NCBI RefSeq assembly: GCF_014648435.1 | Contig: NZ_BMRC01000010.1 | Coordinates: 186,001 to 250,000 of the forward strand | Direction: 5' to 3' | Source of the DNA: Nonomuraea spiralis | GTDB taxonomy: Bacteria > Actinomycetota > Actinomycetes > Streptosporangiales > Streptosporangiaceae | DNA length: 64,000 nucleotides | Shown here: positions 1 to 7,918 of the stretch, piece after piece | Numbering within the stretch: position 1 is the stretch's first letter | How the letters are laid out: each line of letters starts with the position of its first letter | Made by a program: the position numbers and the translations under genes | Notes under the pieces: generated by a model | The model's input: only the letters and a program-made list of their open reading frames with translations | What the model was told of the DNA's origin: nothing | Database searches by the model: none

Positions 1-321
1 GGGCGGCGGGAGGTAGACGGTGGCCTCGGCGCCCGCCAGCACCAGGACGGCGTTCTCGATCTGGCAGCCCGTGAGCCAGACGAAGTCGCTGTCGGCGCGG
101 AAGTCGTAGACGGTGTCGTTGTTGCGGACCGGGGCCTGCCCCGCGGCCAGCACGACGGTCCGGCCGGGCAGCGCCTCGGCCAGCCGGGCCCGGTGGGCGG
201 CGGCCGCCTGCGCCGCGCCAGGCACGACGGACGGCGTGCGGTCGGGGGTGTCCCAGCCGGTGTTCATGTACGCGGCGAACGCGGGGATCTCGGAAAGCTT
301 CGGGGGCCTGCCGTCACGCAC
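1..321 (-). CDS. pepP: Xaa-Pro aminopeptidase (aminopeptidase P), N-terminal part
   Basis: This is the first ~107 residues of a minus-strand gene that runs off the left edge. Aminopeptidase P is a cytosolic metallopeptidase that removes the N-terminal residue before proline. The visible part is the creatinase-like N-terminal domain (AMP_N): the run VVLAAGQAPVRNNDTVYDFR followed by DSDFVWLTG is the family's usual signature. The metal-binding catalytic half lies outside the window. I chose GTG at 321 because an AAGGGA ribosome site lies about 9 nt upstream and no in-frame ATG is nearby; the ATG around 332 is out of frame and quickly stopped. Family assignment is fairly firm; substrate preference cannot be judged from this part. 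Confidence 0.8.
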   Translation of the reverse strand, partial: MRDGRPPKLSEIPAFAAYMNTGWDTPDRTPSVVPGAAQAAAAHRARLAEALPGRTVVLAAGQAPVRNNDTVYDFRADSDFVWLTGCQIENAVLVLAGAEATVYLPPP

Positions 322-377
322 CGGCGCACATCCCTTCCCAATCAGTAATGTGTGGCATTGCACTGACTCTAAGGCGG

Positions 378-389
378 AGAAGCGCTTCT
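378..389. promoter_or_regulatory. 12-bp perfect palindrome between divergent genes
   Basis: AGAAGCGCTTCT is a perfect inverted repeat in the divergent gap between the aminopeptidase gene and the small membrane protein gene. It is a candidate operator for either gene. No regulator is identifiable, and a 12-bp palindrome could arise by chance. Confidence 0.3.
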
Positions 390-485
390 GCCAAGTGGTG
401 GCCCATGCCCCTTTTCTCCGGGATGTGGAAGAGTGCGCGGTGACCCTCAGGTAAGCGCGTTCACCGAAGAAAGACGGGAAGAACG

Positions 486-698
486 ATGACCTCTTGGATC
501 CTCATCGTCGTCGGCGTGCTCCTGGCCCTGGTGGGCGGGCTGTGGACGCTCCAGGGGCTCGGCGTGGTCGGCGGCAGCGTGATGAGCGGCAACGCCACCT
601 GGGCGGTCGTCGGGCCGGTGGTCCTCGTCGTGGGCGTCGCCGTCGTGGTGATCGGCCTGCGCCTGCTGCGGGCGCCGTCCCGCCGCCGCGGCGACTAG
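486..698 (+). CDS. Small two-helix membrane protein
   Basis: A 70-residue hydrophobic protein. Residues 4-28 form one membrane segment (WILIVVGVLLALVGGLW region) and residues 40-60 a second (VVGPVVLVVGVAVVVIGL), ending in a short basic tail (RAPSRRRGD), so the C terminus is probably cytosolic. A purine-rich site (GACGGGAAGAACG) directly precedes the ATG. Many actinobacteria carry such unassigned two-helix proteins; no function can be inferred. It ends 47 bp before an acyltransferase gene on the same strand, but that gene appears to have its own promoter. Confidence 0.7.
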   Translation: MTSWILIVVGVLLALVGGLWTLQGLGVVGGSVMSGNATWAVVGPVVLVVGVAVVVIGLRLLRAPSRRRGD

Positions 699-732
699 GC
701 CACACCGCCGGAGGGGTCTGTCGCAAATGGCC

Positions 733-738
733 TAGAAT
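733..738 (+). promoter_or_regulatory. -10 element for a leaderless acyltransferase mRNA
   Basis: TAGAAT lies 7 nt upstream of the ATG at 746. That spacing puts the expected transcription start at or next to the start codon, so this transcript is probably leaderless. There is no ribosome-binding sequence in front of the ATG, and no good -35 box. Confidence 0.5.
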
Positions 739-745
739 CCGACAG

Positions 746-1873
746 ATGTCCCCCGCCTCCGCCCGGCTGGCCTGGCTGGACGCCCTGCGGGGACCGGCAG
801 CGCTGGCCGTCACCGCCCACCACGCCGGCTGGGCCTTCGTCCCGGCCGTGTGGGCGGTCGTCGACCGCAGGATCGACGTCGGCACGTGGGGCGTGTTCGT
901 GTTCTTCCTGGTCAGCGGCTACATCATCCCCGCCTCCCTGGAACGGCGCGGCGACCTGCGCGCCTTCTGGACCGGCCGGGCCTTCCGCCTGCTGCCGCTG
1001 CTGCTCACCGCGCTCGCCCTGGCGCTCCTGCTCGGCCTGGCGGGGCTGTTCTCCCTCGGTTCCGGGCTCGGCGACCGCCCCGCGCCTCTGGTCGTGCTCG
1101 GGAACCTGACCATGACGCAGGAGTTGCTCAACCTGCCGCCCGTCATCGGCGTGACCTGGACGCTCTCGTACGAGATGGCGTTCTACCTGATCAGCGTGGG
1201 GCTGTTCGCGACCGGCCAGGCCCACCGGTCGGCGGGGATCGCGGTCTCCCTGGCGGTGCTGGCCGTGCCGGCGGGGCTGCTGCTGCCGGGCGCGTCGATC
1301 AACGGCGAGGCCGACCTGGTCGCCGCGCTGCTCGGCCTCGCGGTCGTCGCGGCGATCGCGGTCACCGTCCTCGGACACGGCCGGGCCCGTACGGCGGCCG
1401 CCGTCGCGGGCGGGCTGCTCGGGCTGGCCCTGGTGATCCTGGGCAGCCGGGCCGGCACCTGGCAGGGCGTGATCATCCTGGCCGCGATGTTCGCCGGGAC
1501 CGCCGTGTACCGCGCCGAGCAGGGCACGATCTCCTGGCGGACCGCCGGGCTGGCGGCGCTGGCGGTGCTGGCCTGCGGGATCCCCGCCAAGGACGATCCC
1601 GGCTGGGCGCCCGCGCTCGTGCTCGCGTTCGCCGTCTTCGCGCTGGCGCTGGCGTTGCGGCGCAGGGCGTTCCCGCGCCCGCTGACCCGGCTCGGCGTGA
1701 TCAGCTTCTCGCTCTACCTGCTGCACCCGCTCCTGCTGCACCTGCTGCCGAACCCGGTGCTGTACTACCTCGTGCTGATCCCGCTGTGCCTGGTCACGTA
1801 CCACGTGATCGAGGCGCCGGCCCAGCGTCTCGGCCGGCAGCTGGCCGGCCGGCGCGTCCCGGCCCGGCCGTAG
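746..1873 (+). CDS. Acyltransferase family 3 membrane protein (OafA/YrhL-like)
   Basis: A 375-residue polytopic protein of the acyltransferase-3 family, which transfers acyl groups to exported sugars, peptidoglycan or natural products. The N terminus has the family opening LDALRGPAALAVTAHHAGW (residues 11-29) with the conserved His pair at 25-26, and the FFLVSGYIIP motif lies at about 53-62. About ten hydrophobic segments follow, ending in a short basic tail. The acyl acceptor is unknown and neighbours give no clue. The start at 746 is taken because the family motif begins 10 residues later and a -10 element sits just upstream; the open frame upstream overlaps the preceding small gene and is not coding. 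Confidence 0.85.
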   Translation: MSPASARLAWLDALRGPAALAVTAHHAGWAFVPAVWAVVDRRIDVGTWGVFVFFLVSGYIIPASLERRGDLRAFWTGRAFRLLPLLLTALALALLLGLAGLFSLGSGLGDRPAPLVVLGNLTMTQELLNLPPVIGVTWTLSYEMAFYLISVGLFATGQAHRSAGIAVSLAVLAVPAGLLLPGASINGEADLVAALLGLAVVAAIAVTVLGHGRARTAAAVAGGLLGLALVILGSRAGTWQGVIILAAMFAGTAVYRAEQGTISWRTAGLAALAVLACGIPAKDDPGWAPALVLAFAVFALALALRRRAFPRPLTRLGVISFSLYLLHPLLLHLLPNPVLYYLVLIPLCLVTYHVIEAPAQRLGRQLAGRRVPARP

Positions 1874-1964
1874 AAAAGGGAGTCGCGGGCGGGCACCCCC
1901 CAGCCCCCGCCCGCGCGTCCGGTGGCCGCGAGCGGGTCCCGCTCGCGGGTGTGGCGGCCCTCGG

Positions 1965-2921
1965 TCAGGCGACCACGAGGGACTGCGCCTTGAACTCCCT
2001 TCCCGCCACGATCTCGGAGACGAACCCGTCGGGACCGACGGGACGGTCGCCGATCAGCGTGACCCGGTGCAGCGTGCGCTGCACGTCGAGGTGGTCGAGG
2101 TCGGACGGCGCCAGGTGCGCGGTGGCCCGGTTGTCCCAGAAGGCGACGGTGCCGGGCCGCCAGCGCAGGCGCACGGTGTACTCGGGCCGGGCGAGCTGCT
2201 CGTAGAGCAGGTCGAGGACACGACGGCTCTCCACGGCCGACAGGCCCACGATGTGGTCGGTGAAGCCCGGGTTGACGAACAGCGCCCGCTCACCGGTCTC
2301 CGGATGCACCCGCACCACCGGGTGCACGGAGATCAGCAGGTTGTCGTTGATGCGCTTGACCAGCTTGCCGTCCTCGTCGGCGGCCTGGTAGCCGGCCAGG
2401 AAGCGGTGCTCGGCGCGCAGGCCGTCCACCAGGTCGCGCAGCGGCGCGGACAGTCCTTCGTACGCGGCCACCAGGTTCGTCCACTGGGTGTCGCCGCCGA
2501 ACTCCGGGACGGTCTCCGCCCGCAGGATCGAGGCGGCCGGCGGGTTGACGGCGGCGGTGACGTCGGTGTGCCAGCCGGAGAAGTAGGAGTAGCGCCTCCT
2601 TTGGTAGAGCTCGCGGTAGTTGACGCCGTACCGCTTCTCGTAGCGGCGGGGGTCGATGGTCAGGATCTGCGGGAACTCCTCGGGCGGCGCGTCCTCGTGC
2701 GGGTGGGCGTGGGTCAGCTCGCCGAACTGGCGGGCGAAGGCGATCTGCGCGGCGTGGTCGAGCTCCTGGCCCCGGAAGAACACGACCTTGTACGCGAGCA
2801 GGGCCTGCCGGATCTCCGCCACCACGGACGGATCGAGGGGATGGGCGAGATCGACGCCGGTGATCTCCGCGCCGATGTGCCCGGCGACGCGCCGGACGGT
2901 GAGAACGCTGGTGGTTGACAT
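1965..2921 (-). CDS. TauD/TfdA-family Fe(II)/2-oxoglutarate dioxygenase
   Basis: A 318-residue member of the taurine dioxygenase family: soluble non-haem iron enzymes that couple 2-oxoglutarate decarboxylation to hydroxylation, often of sulfonates or alkyl sulfates. The iron ligands are visible as H118 and D120 in GWHTDVT and H269 in RATAHLAP; R286 in TLHRVTLIGD fits the 2-oxoglutarate-binding arginine. Length matches the family (about 280-320). ATG 2921 is preceded by AGGAG; the upstream in-frame ATG at 3014 would add 31 residues unlike family N termini. No sulfonate transporter is adjacent, so the substrate is open (sulfonate, sulfate ester or a natural product). Confidence 0.85.
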   Translation of the reverse strand: MSTTSVLTVRRVAGHIGAEITGVDLAHPLDPSVVAEIRQALLAYKVVFFRGQELDHAAQIAFARQFGELTHAHPHEDAPPEEFPQILTIDPRRYEKRYGVNYRELYQRRRYSYFSGWHTDVTAAVNPPAASILRAETVPEFGGDTQWTNLVAAYEGLSAPLRDLVDGLRAEHRFLAGYQAADEDGKLVKRINDNLLISVHPVVRVHPETGERALFVNPGFTDHIVGLSAVESRRVLDLLYEQLARPEYTVRLRWRPGTVAFWDNRATAHLAPSDLDHLDVQRTLHRVTLIGDRPVGPDGFVSEIVAGREFKAQSLVVA

Positions 2922-3131
2922 GGTTCGGCCACTCCTCTGAGCTTCGGGGAAGGTCTGGGGGAGGACGCTCGGGCGTCCGAGGAGAGCGGGGACCCGGAGG
3001 TCACCGCACGGCACAGAGCGCGCTCGCCTGCCGCCGGAGGTCGACGTGGAGGCGGGCCACCAGAAAGCTCTTCACGCCCTTGATCCTGCGCGAAATTTCC
3101 CACAAAAGCAATAGGTAATACATGAAAACTC

Positions 3132-4589
3132 TCAGCCCCCGCCGGGACGCCCGCCCGTCACCGTGACCCGGCCCGAGTACATCGTGGTGCCGTTGGGGTT
3201 GAGCTGGAGCACCGGGACGTCCTTGGTCTCGCGGGCGCCGCCCTCGACGATCCTGATCGGGCCGCTCGCGCCGTCCACCGCGATCGTGCCGCTGGTCAGC
3301 ATGTTCGCCATGTCCTGCGGCGAGGGCACGTCCGGCTCCCGGGCGAACGCCTTGGCCGTCTCCAGCGCCACGAACATGGCGTCGTGATGCATGATGGCCA
3401 TGCCGTCGTCGAGGCTCTCGTGCGGGAACATGCTCTGGAAGCTGTCGGGGTCGCCGCCGGCGAACCTGGCCCGGATCGCCGCGAGCACCGGCCCGTCGCG
3501 CTGGGCGAGACTCGCCGGGTGGGCCAGGGCCGTGTAGAAGAGCCTGATCCTGGTCTCCCCCCAGATGCTCATGTCGACCTTGTGGCTGATCTCGGCGGCG
3601 TCGTCGCCGGTGACCACGGTGACGCCCCCGCCGACGCACCGGTCGCGCTGGCTGAGCGCCTGCATCAGCGCGGGCAGCTGCTCGCTGCGCCCGGCGTACA
3701 GGACGGTGTTCGCGCCGGAGTTGCAGACGCGCTCGGCGATGACGTCCAGCACGGTGCCGGAGAACCTGGTCGAAGAGTCGAACGACAGCTCCATGACGCG
3801 TTCGCCGCCGTTCAGCGCGCCGGTGTAGGACCGGGCGAGGGTCTTGACGTAGCTGTCGGCCGGGTTGAGGTCCTTGACGACGACCGCCTTGAGCGCGGGG
3901 TTCACCTTCCTGGCGTGGACCACCCCGGCCTGGGCCTGCTCACTGTTCAGCGGGGCGACGCGGGCCAGCCCCGGGAAGCCGGCGAGCTCGTCGGAGGTGA
4001 TGACCGCCGAGACCATCGCGTACCGGCTCGCGCTCAGGCTCGCGACCGTGCTGCGGGTGTTGCCGGTGCTGGCGCCCAGGCCGGTCACGGCCACGATGTG
4101 CTCGTCCCCGGTCCGGGCCTTGACGGCCTCGACCGTCGGCTCCCAGTCGTCCGGCCCGTCGCTGCCGACCAGCACCTTCACGTACGGCGGCGAGGACGGC
4201 TGCCGGTTGCGCCACACCTGCGCCAGATGGATGCCCTCCAGGCCGTGCCTGATGCTCTCCCTGTTCAGGGAGATGTCGGTTTGCGAGCCGGTCATCGGGA
4301 ACATCGCGACGACGGTGACGTACTCGCCCGGGTGGTTCCGGTCCACCTCCGCGTTCTCGGCGGCGATGCGGCTCATGACCGGGGCCAGGTCGGGGCCGAA
4401 GGCGTCGCCGTCGTCGGTGAGCCGCGACGTCCTGACGTAGAGGCCGAGGACGACGACGACCGCGACCACGAGCACCCCGGCCAGCCCCCTGCGGAGGAGG
4501 ACGCGGTTGCGGCGGCCCGCCGCCCATCTCGCACCGACCTCCGCGGGGACCGGGTCGCCCGTCCCCGCGAGATCACCGTCGCTGCTCAT
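3132..4589 (-). CDS. Membrane-anchored type-1 periplasmic-binding-fold protein
   Basis: A 485-residue protein with a cytosolic N terminus (about 34 residues), one membrane helix (about 35-52, LAGVLVVAVVVVLGL) and a long outside domain. The outside domain resembles the Leu/Ile/Val-binding (type 1) fold of branched-chain amino acid transport receptors, for example VTVVAMFPMTG near the start and VVVKDLNPADSYVKTLA mid-domain. Unlike transport lipoproteins it has no lipobox and no permease genes nearby. Its start overlaps the end of the upstream P-loop gene by 17 bp, so the two are co-transcribed and probably act together. A role as an extracellular sensor for the partner is inference. Confidence 0.65.
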   Translation of the reverse strand: MSSDGDLAGTGDPVPAEVGARWAAGRRNRVLLRRGLAGVLVVAVVVVLGLYVRTSRLTDDGDAFGPDLAPVMSRIAAENAEVDRNHPGEYVTVVAMFPMTGSQTDISLNRESIRHGLEGIHLAQVWRNRQPSSPPYVKVLVGSDGPDDWEPTVEAVKARTGDEHIVAVTGLGASTGNTRSTVASLSASRYAMVSAVITSDELAGFPGLARVAPLNSEQAQAGVVHARKVNPALKAVVVKDLNPADSYVKTLARSYTGALNGGERVMELSFDSSTRFSGTVLDVIAERVCNSGANTVLYAGRSEQLPALMQALSQRDRCVGGGVTVVTGDDAAEISHKVDMSIWGETRIRLFYTALAHPASLAQRDGPVLAAIRARFAGGDPDSFQSMFPHESLDDGMAIMHHDAMFVALETAKAFAREPDVPSPQDMANMLTSGTIAVDGASGPIRIVEGGARETKDVPVLQLNPNGTTMYSGRVTVTGGRPGGG

Positions 4590-6447
4590 ACCTGTCGGCC
4601 TCCCGTAACAAGATCGCCGGACTGGTGGCGGAACGTCTGGCCAGGTCCCGGAGCCCGCGCGCGATCTGCTCGGCCCGGCTCCCGGAGGGGTCGAGCAGCG
4701 GGTCGAGCCAGAACCAGCGGTCCACGACCAGGGCCCTGATCACGACGAGCCAGTCCCCGCGCCCGTGCGGGGCGGCGGTCGCCACCAGGGAGTCGTACAG
4801 CTCGTCCAGGGGGGTGACGAGCGGCAGCCGGTTCGGGGCGGCGGTCACCTCGTTGAAGCAGGCGAGCCACTCCGGCAGGCGGCTGCGGCCGTCCTCGCGC
4901 ACGTCGAGCCGGTCGAAGAGCCGGTGCAGCTCCCCGGCCACGTGCGCCAGATGGCCCTCGGGGTCGTCCCGGCCGGCGCGGGCCAGGCGGTGGTGCAGGC
5001 TGCGCGCGTCCTCTTCACCTTCGGGGCCGTGGTGGAAACGTTCCAGGTCACGGTGGATGTCGTCCCAGCGGCCGGTGACGTCGAGCCGGTGCAGCAGGAG
5101 CCGCCGCAACCACGGGTGGATCACGGCGACCTGGGGGCCGCGGGCCCCGGCGTACCGGCCGTGCGGGTCCAGGTCCTCGGGGCGGCGGGTGAGCCAGAGC
5201 AGGTCGGCCAGCTCGTTGCGCAGGTCGGGTGCCCGGCCGGCCCGCCTGAGCAGGGCGCTCTCGGCGTCGTCCAGGTTCCGGGCCGCCGCCCAGTCGGTCA
5301 GCTCGTCCAGGTGGGCCAGGTGCAGCCAGTCGGGCCAGCGCAGCACGTCCTCGCGGCACAGGACGGCGCGGAAGGCGTCGTCGTCCTCGGCCGTGGCGGC
5401 GAGCCTGCCGAGCCGCCGGGTCACCGCCGGATGGCCGCCGGTCAGCTCCTGGACCGCCGGGGCGTAGGCCCGCGACCTGTCGGCCCGCAGGGGCGGCATC
5501 AGCACGGGATACCACCACGGCTGCTCCCGGCCCGCATAGCCGGCCCGCCAGTCGCGGTAGCTCGCCTCGCTGAGCGGCGGCGGGCCGGCCGCGCCGGGGA
5601 CGGCCGTGCCCGGACGCGACCACGAGCCGCCCATCGGCAACCACTGCTTCGACTCGGCCACCACCAGCAGCGGGTCTTCGCCCTTGGCCGGGCCGAGCGC
5701 CTTCAGCAACGCGCGTCCCCCAGCGGTCTCGGCGCCCTCCAGCAGCAGCAGGCAACCACGGGCGTAGCGGTGGCTCTTGGACCAGGAGTCGGTCAGGTCG
5801 GCGACCAGGGCCCGGCACAGGATCGACCCGGCGGACCCGGACGGGTCGCCGCCGTGGCCGTCCCGCCGCCTGGCCAGGTCGATCACGTTGCCGTTGGCCA
5901 TCTGGGCGGCCAGCCACGTACGGCCCTTGCCGTTGAGCAGCCTGACCACGCGGCGGCGCTGGCCCTTGGCGGCGTACTCGATCAGTGAGGTGAGCGCGGC
6001 CAGCGGCTCGGCCCCCGGGATACGGCCGAGCAGGTCGCGCAGCAGGGCCAGGGCGTCCGACAGGCGTTCGGGGTCGCCGCCGTCCACGAGGTCGTCCAGT
6101 TCGCTCGCCAGCTCGTTGTCGGAGCGGTCCCGGGGGTCCAGGGCCAGCACGTGCAGCGCGAAGACCACCCGGGGCAGCCTGACGCTGGAGCTCTCCATCA
6201 GGTCGTGGGCGATGCGCTCCACGGTCTTGACCACGGGCGCGTCGCGCAGCCCCGGCAGCCGGAAGTCCACCCGCACCCGTGGGGACTCGGGCCGCGCGAT
6301 GCTGCGCCAGACGCGGGTCAGGCACACGTCCTTGTCCGTGCCGTCCGGGCCGAGCAGCACGATGACCGGCAGCCGGTCGCCGCTGCCGAGCGGGAGGCAC
6401 TCCTTCGTCACCAGGCGAAGGTGGGCGTCGTCGAACGAATCCGCCAT
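4573..6447 (-). CDS. Large P-loop-like protein, possible STAND-type ATPase
   Basis: A 624-residue soluble protein, first gene of a two-gene unit. Near the N terminus VIVLLGPDGTDKD (residues 28-40) has the shape of a Walker A loop after a hydrophobic strand, but the usual GK[S/T] is changed to TDKD, so nucleotide binding is doubtful. A Walker-B-like strand, GCLLLLEGAE, lies near residue 232. The C-terminal half is rich in Leu, Arg and Asp and helical in character, as in the sensor parts of STAND/NACHT-like proteins. It is partnered with the overlapping membrane-anchored binding-fold gene downstream. I cannot assign a biochemical function; conflict, signalling and scaffold roles all fit equally well. 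Confidence 0.55.
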   Translation of the reverse strand: MADSFDDAHLRLVTKECLPLGSGDRLPVIVLLGPDGTDKDVCLTRVWRSIARPESPRVRVDFRLPGLRDAPVVKTVERIAHDLMESSSVRLPRVVFALHVLALDPRDRSDNELASELDDLVDGGDPERLSDALALLRDLLGRIPGAEPLAALTSLIEYAAKGQRRRVVRLLNGKGRTWLAAQMANGNVIDLARRRDGHGGDPSGSAGSILCRALVADLTDSWSKSHRYARGCLLLLEGAETAGGRALLKALGPAKGEDPLLVVAESKQWLPMGGSWSRPGTAVPGAAGPPPLSEASYRDWRAGYAGREQPWWYPVLMPPLRADRSRAYAPAVQELTGGHPAVTRRLGRLAATAEDDDAFRAVLCREDVLRWPDWLHLAHLDELTDWAAARNLDDAESALLRRAGRAPDLRNELADLLWLTRRPEDLDPHGRYAGARGPQVAVIHPWLRRLLLHRLDVTGRWDDIHRDLERFHHGPEGEEDARSLHHRLARAGRDDPEGHLAHVAGELHRLFDRLDVREDGRSRLPEWLACFNEVTAAPNRLPLVTPLDELYDSLVATAAPHGRGDWLVVIRALVVDRWFWLDPLLDPSGSRAEQIARGLRDLARRSATSPAILLREADRYEQRR

Positions 6448-6493
6448 GGGGGACCTGCCGGGTCGTCGTCAGGTGGTGCGTACCCGAATGAGC

Positions 6494-6523
6494 ATCGCCC
6501 GGCGGGCGATCATTTCCATCATA
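6494..6523 (-). promoter_or_regulatory. Promoter -10 and leader hairpin of the P-loop gene
   Basis: Read on the minus strand, TATGAT at 6523-6518 is a good -10 hexamer. Just downstream in the leader is a perfect 7-bp inverted repeat (ATCGCCC at 6494-6500, GGGCGAT at 6504-6510, 3-nt loop). It could be an operator or an mRNA hairpin. No clear -35 box is visible. Confidence 0.4.
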
Positions 6524-6574
6524 GAAACGAACCATCAGAACATGCTGGATAGATTCGGGAAAACAACCATGAAT

Positions 6575-6605
6575 CCGGAGCCTCCGGTCAGGCCGGAGGC
6601 TCCGG
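6575..6605 (-). terminator. Terminator of the biosynthetic operon
   Basis: A perfect 13-bp inverted repeat (CCGGAGCCTCCGG, 5-nt loop, CCGGAGGCTCCGG) starts 6 bp after the stop codon of the last operon gene. On the minus strand it is followed by a T-rich stretch (GTTGTTTTCC) after about 7 nt. It fits a rho-independent terminator for the 6.6-20.1 kb operon. Confidence 0.75.
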
Positions 6606-6611
6606 CGCCGG

Positions 6612-7868
6612 TCAGGGATGCGGGCGTTCGTCCACCACCTGGAGGACCTTCCCGGTACGCGGGTGCGTCACCAGCTCCGACGGCCGCACCCATTCCACGG
6701 CCAGCGGGTGCACCAGGCCCTCGGCCACGGACTTCGGGTAGAGCGGCTTGGCCGCGTACACGGCGTCCACGAGCCGCTGGGTCAGGCCGGGCGGCGGCTC
6801 GTGCGTACAGGCCAGCCGCAGCAGCAGGCCGTCCTTGCCGTCCCAGCGGCGCTGCACCATCTGCATCGCCGACATCGCGCGCTCAGGGTCGGCGGCGACG
6901 AGCACCGCGCGTACGGCCTCGCTGGACATCGCGACCGTCTCCACCCTGGCCCCCTCGGACGTCCTGCCGACCAGCCGGAAGGCCCGGCACTCGGCGTCGG
7001 TCCACTCCCCCAGGTCGCCGACCGGGTAACGGATGATCGGCATCAGGGTCCTGAACAGGTTGGTGACGACCACCCGCCCACGCACGCCCGGCCTGGTGAT
7101 CGGCTCGCCGGTCACGTCGTCGATCAGCTCCACGAGCGTGCGGTCGGGGAACGCCTCGTGCACCCGTACGTCCGCGCCCGCCACCGGGCCGCCGACCAGC
7201 CCGGCGTCCACCGAGGCGTAGCCGAGCGAGGCGATCGCCGCGCCGGGGAACGCCTTGGCGAGCTGGGGACGCAGGTCGTCGAAGAGCAGGTCGCCCGCGA
7301 ACAGCAGCAGCTCGACGGAGTCGGCGGCCCGCCCGCGGGCGATCACCGCCTCGGCCACCATGGCGAGCTTCATCGGCGGCCCGGCCAGCACGTCCACGCC
7401 GAACAGCTCGATCAGACCGGCGATGTAGCCGTCCTCGGCGTGGCAGGCGATGGGCAGGCGCACGTTCTCCACGGGGGCGTTGTGCAGGGCGTGCTCGATG
7501 TAGAGGAAGCCGCCGTACATCTCGCCGGCGGAGAACAGGTTCGCCACCCGGTGGCCCGGCCGCAGGCCCGCCTTCACCATGCCGGCGCCGAACGCGGTCA
7601 CCGAGTCGGCGTGCTCGGAACGCGTCCACGGGGAGAACTTGGGCGCCCCGGTGGTGCCGCCGGAGGCGTACACGCCGGCGTCGGTGAGCGGCCCGGTCAG
7701 CAGCCGGTTGTCGGGGTAGGTGTTGGCGGCCCAGAAGGCGTTCTGGTCGATGATCGGCAGCGCGGTGAGGTCGTCCACGCCGTCGGGCACGTCACGGTAC
7801 GTCTCGGCGTAGAACGGCGAGTGCCGCCGGGCGAAGTCGATCAGGTCGCGCAGGGACTTGGCGGGCAT
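6612..7868 (-). CDS. Phenylacetate-CoA ligase (PaaK)-family adenylating enzyme
   Basis: A 418-residue ANL-superfamily protein of the PaaK/coenzyme F390 synthetase branch, which activates a carboxylate as an acyl-AMP and usually passes it to a thiol. The phosphate-binding loop YASGGTTGAPK is at residues 67-77. FRTLMPIIRYPVGDLGEWTDAEC matches the family's later RY..GD region, given here in parts (MPIIRYPVGD). Length (PaaK about 430) is normal. It is the last gene of the 12-gene operon, 50 bp after the NarK-like gene and just before a strong terminator. It is one of two PaaK-like enzymes in the operon; the acid it activates is unknown. Confidence 0.8.
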   Translation of the reverse strand: MPAKSLRDLIDFARRHSPFYAETYRDVPDGVDDLTALPIIDQNAFWAANTYPDNRLLTGPLTDAGVYASGGTTGAPKFSPWTRSEHADSVTAFGAGMVKAGLRPGHRVANLFSAGEMYGGFLYIEHALHNAPVENVRLPIACHAEDGYIAGLIELFGVDVLAGPPMKLAMVAEAVIARGRAADSVELLLFAGDLLFDDLRPQLAKAFPGAAIASLGYASVDAGLVGGPVAGADVRVHEAFPDRTLVELIDDVTGEPITRPGVRGRVVVTNLFRTLMPIIRYPVGDLGEWTDAECRAFRLVGRTSEGARVETVAMSSEAVRAVLVAADPERAMSAMQMVQRRWDGKDGLLLRLACTHEPPPGLTQRLVDAVYAAKPLYPKSVAEGLVHPLAVEWVRPSELVTHPRTGKVLQVVDERPHP

Positions 7869-7918
7869 GTGTCACTCCTTGGTCGTCGATGCTCAAGGTC
7901 GATGCTCAGGTCCGGTGC

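Noticed and set aside
113..454. Open frame of 113 codons on the plus strand
   Set aside because: It lies antisense to the aminopeptidase P N-terminal domain, has no ribosome site and is low in complexity.
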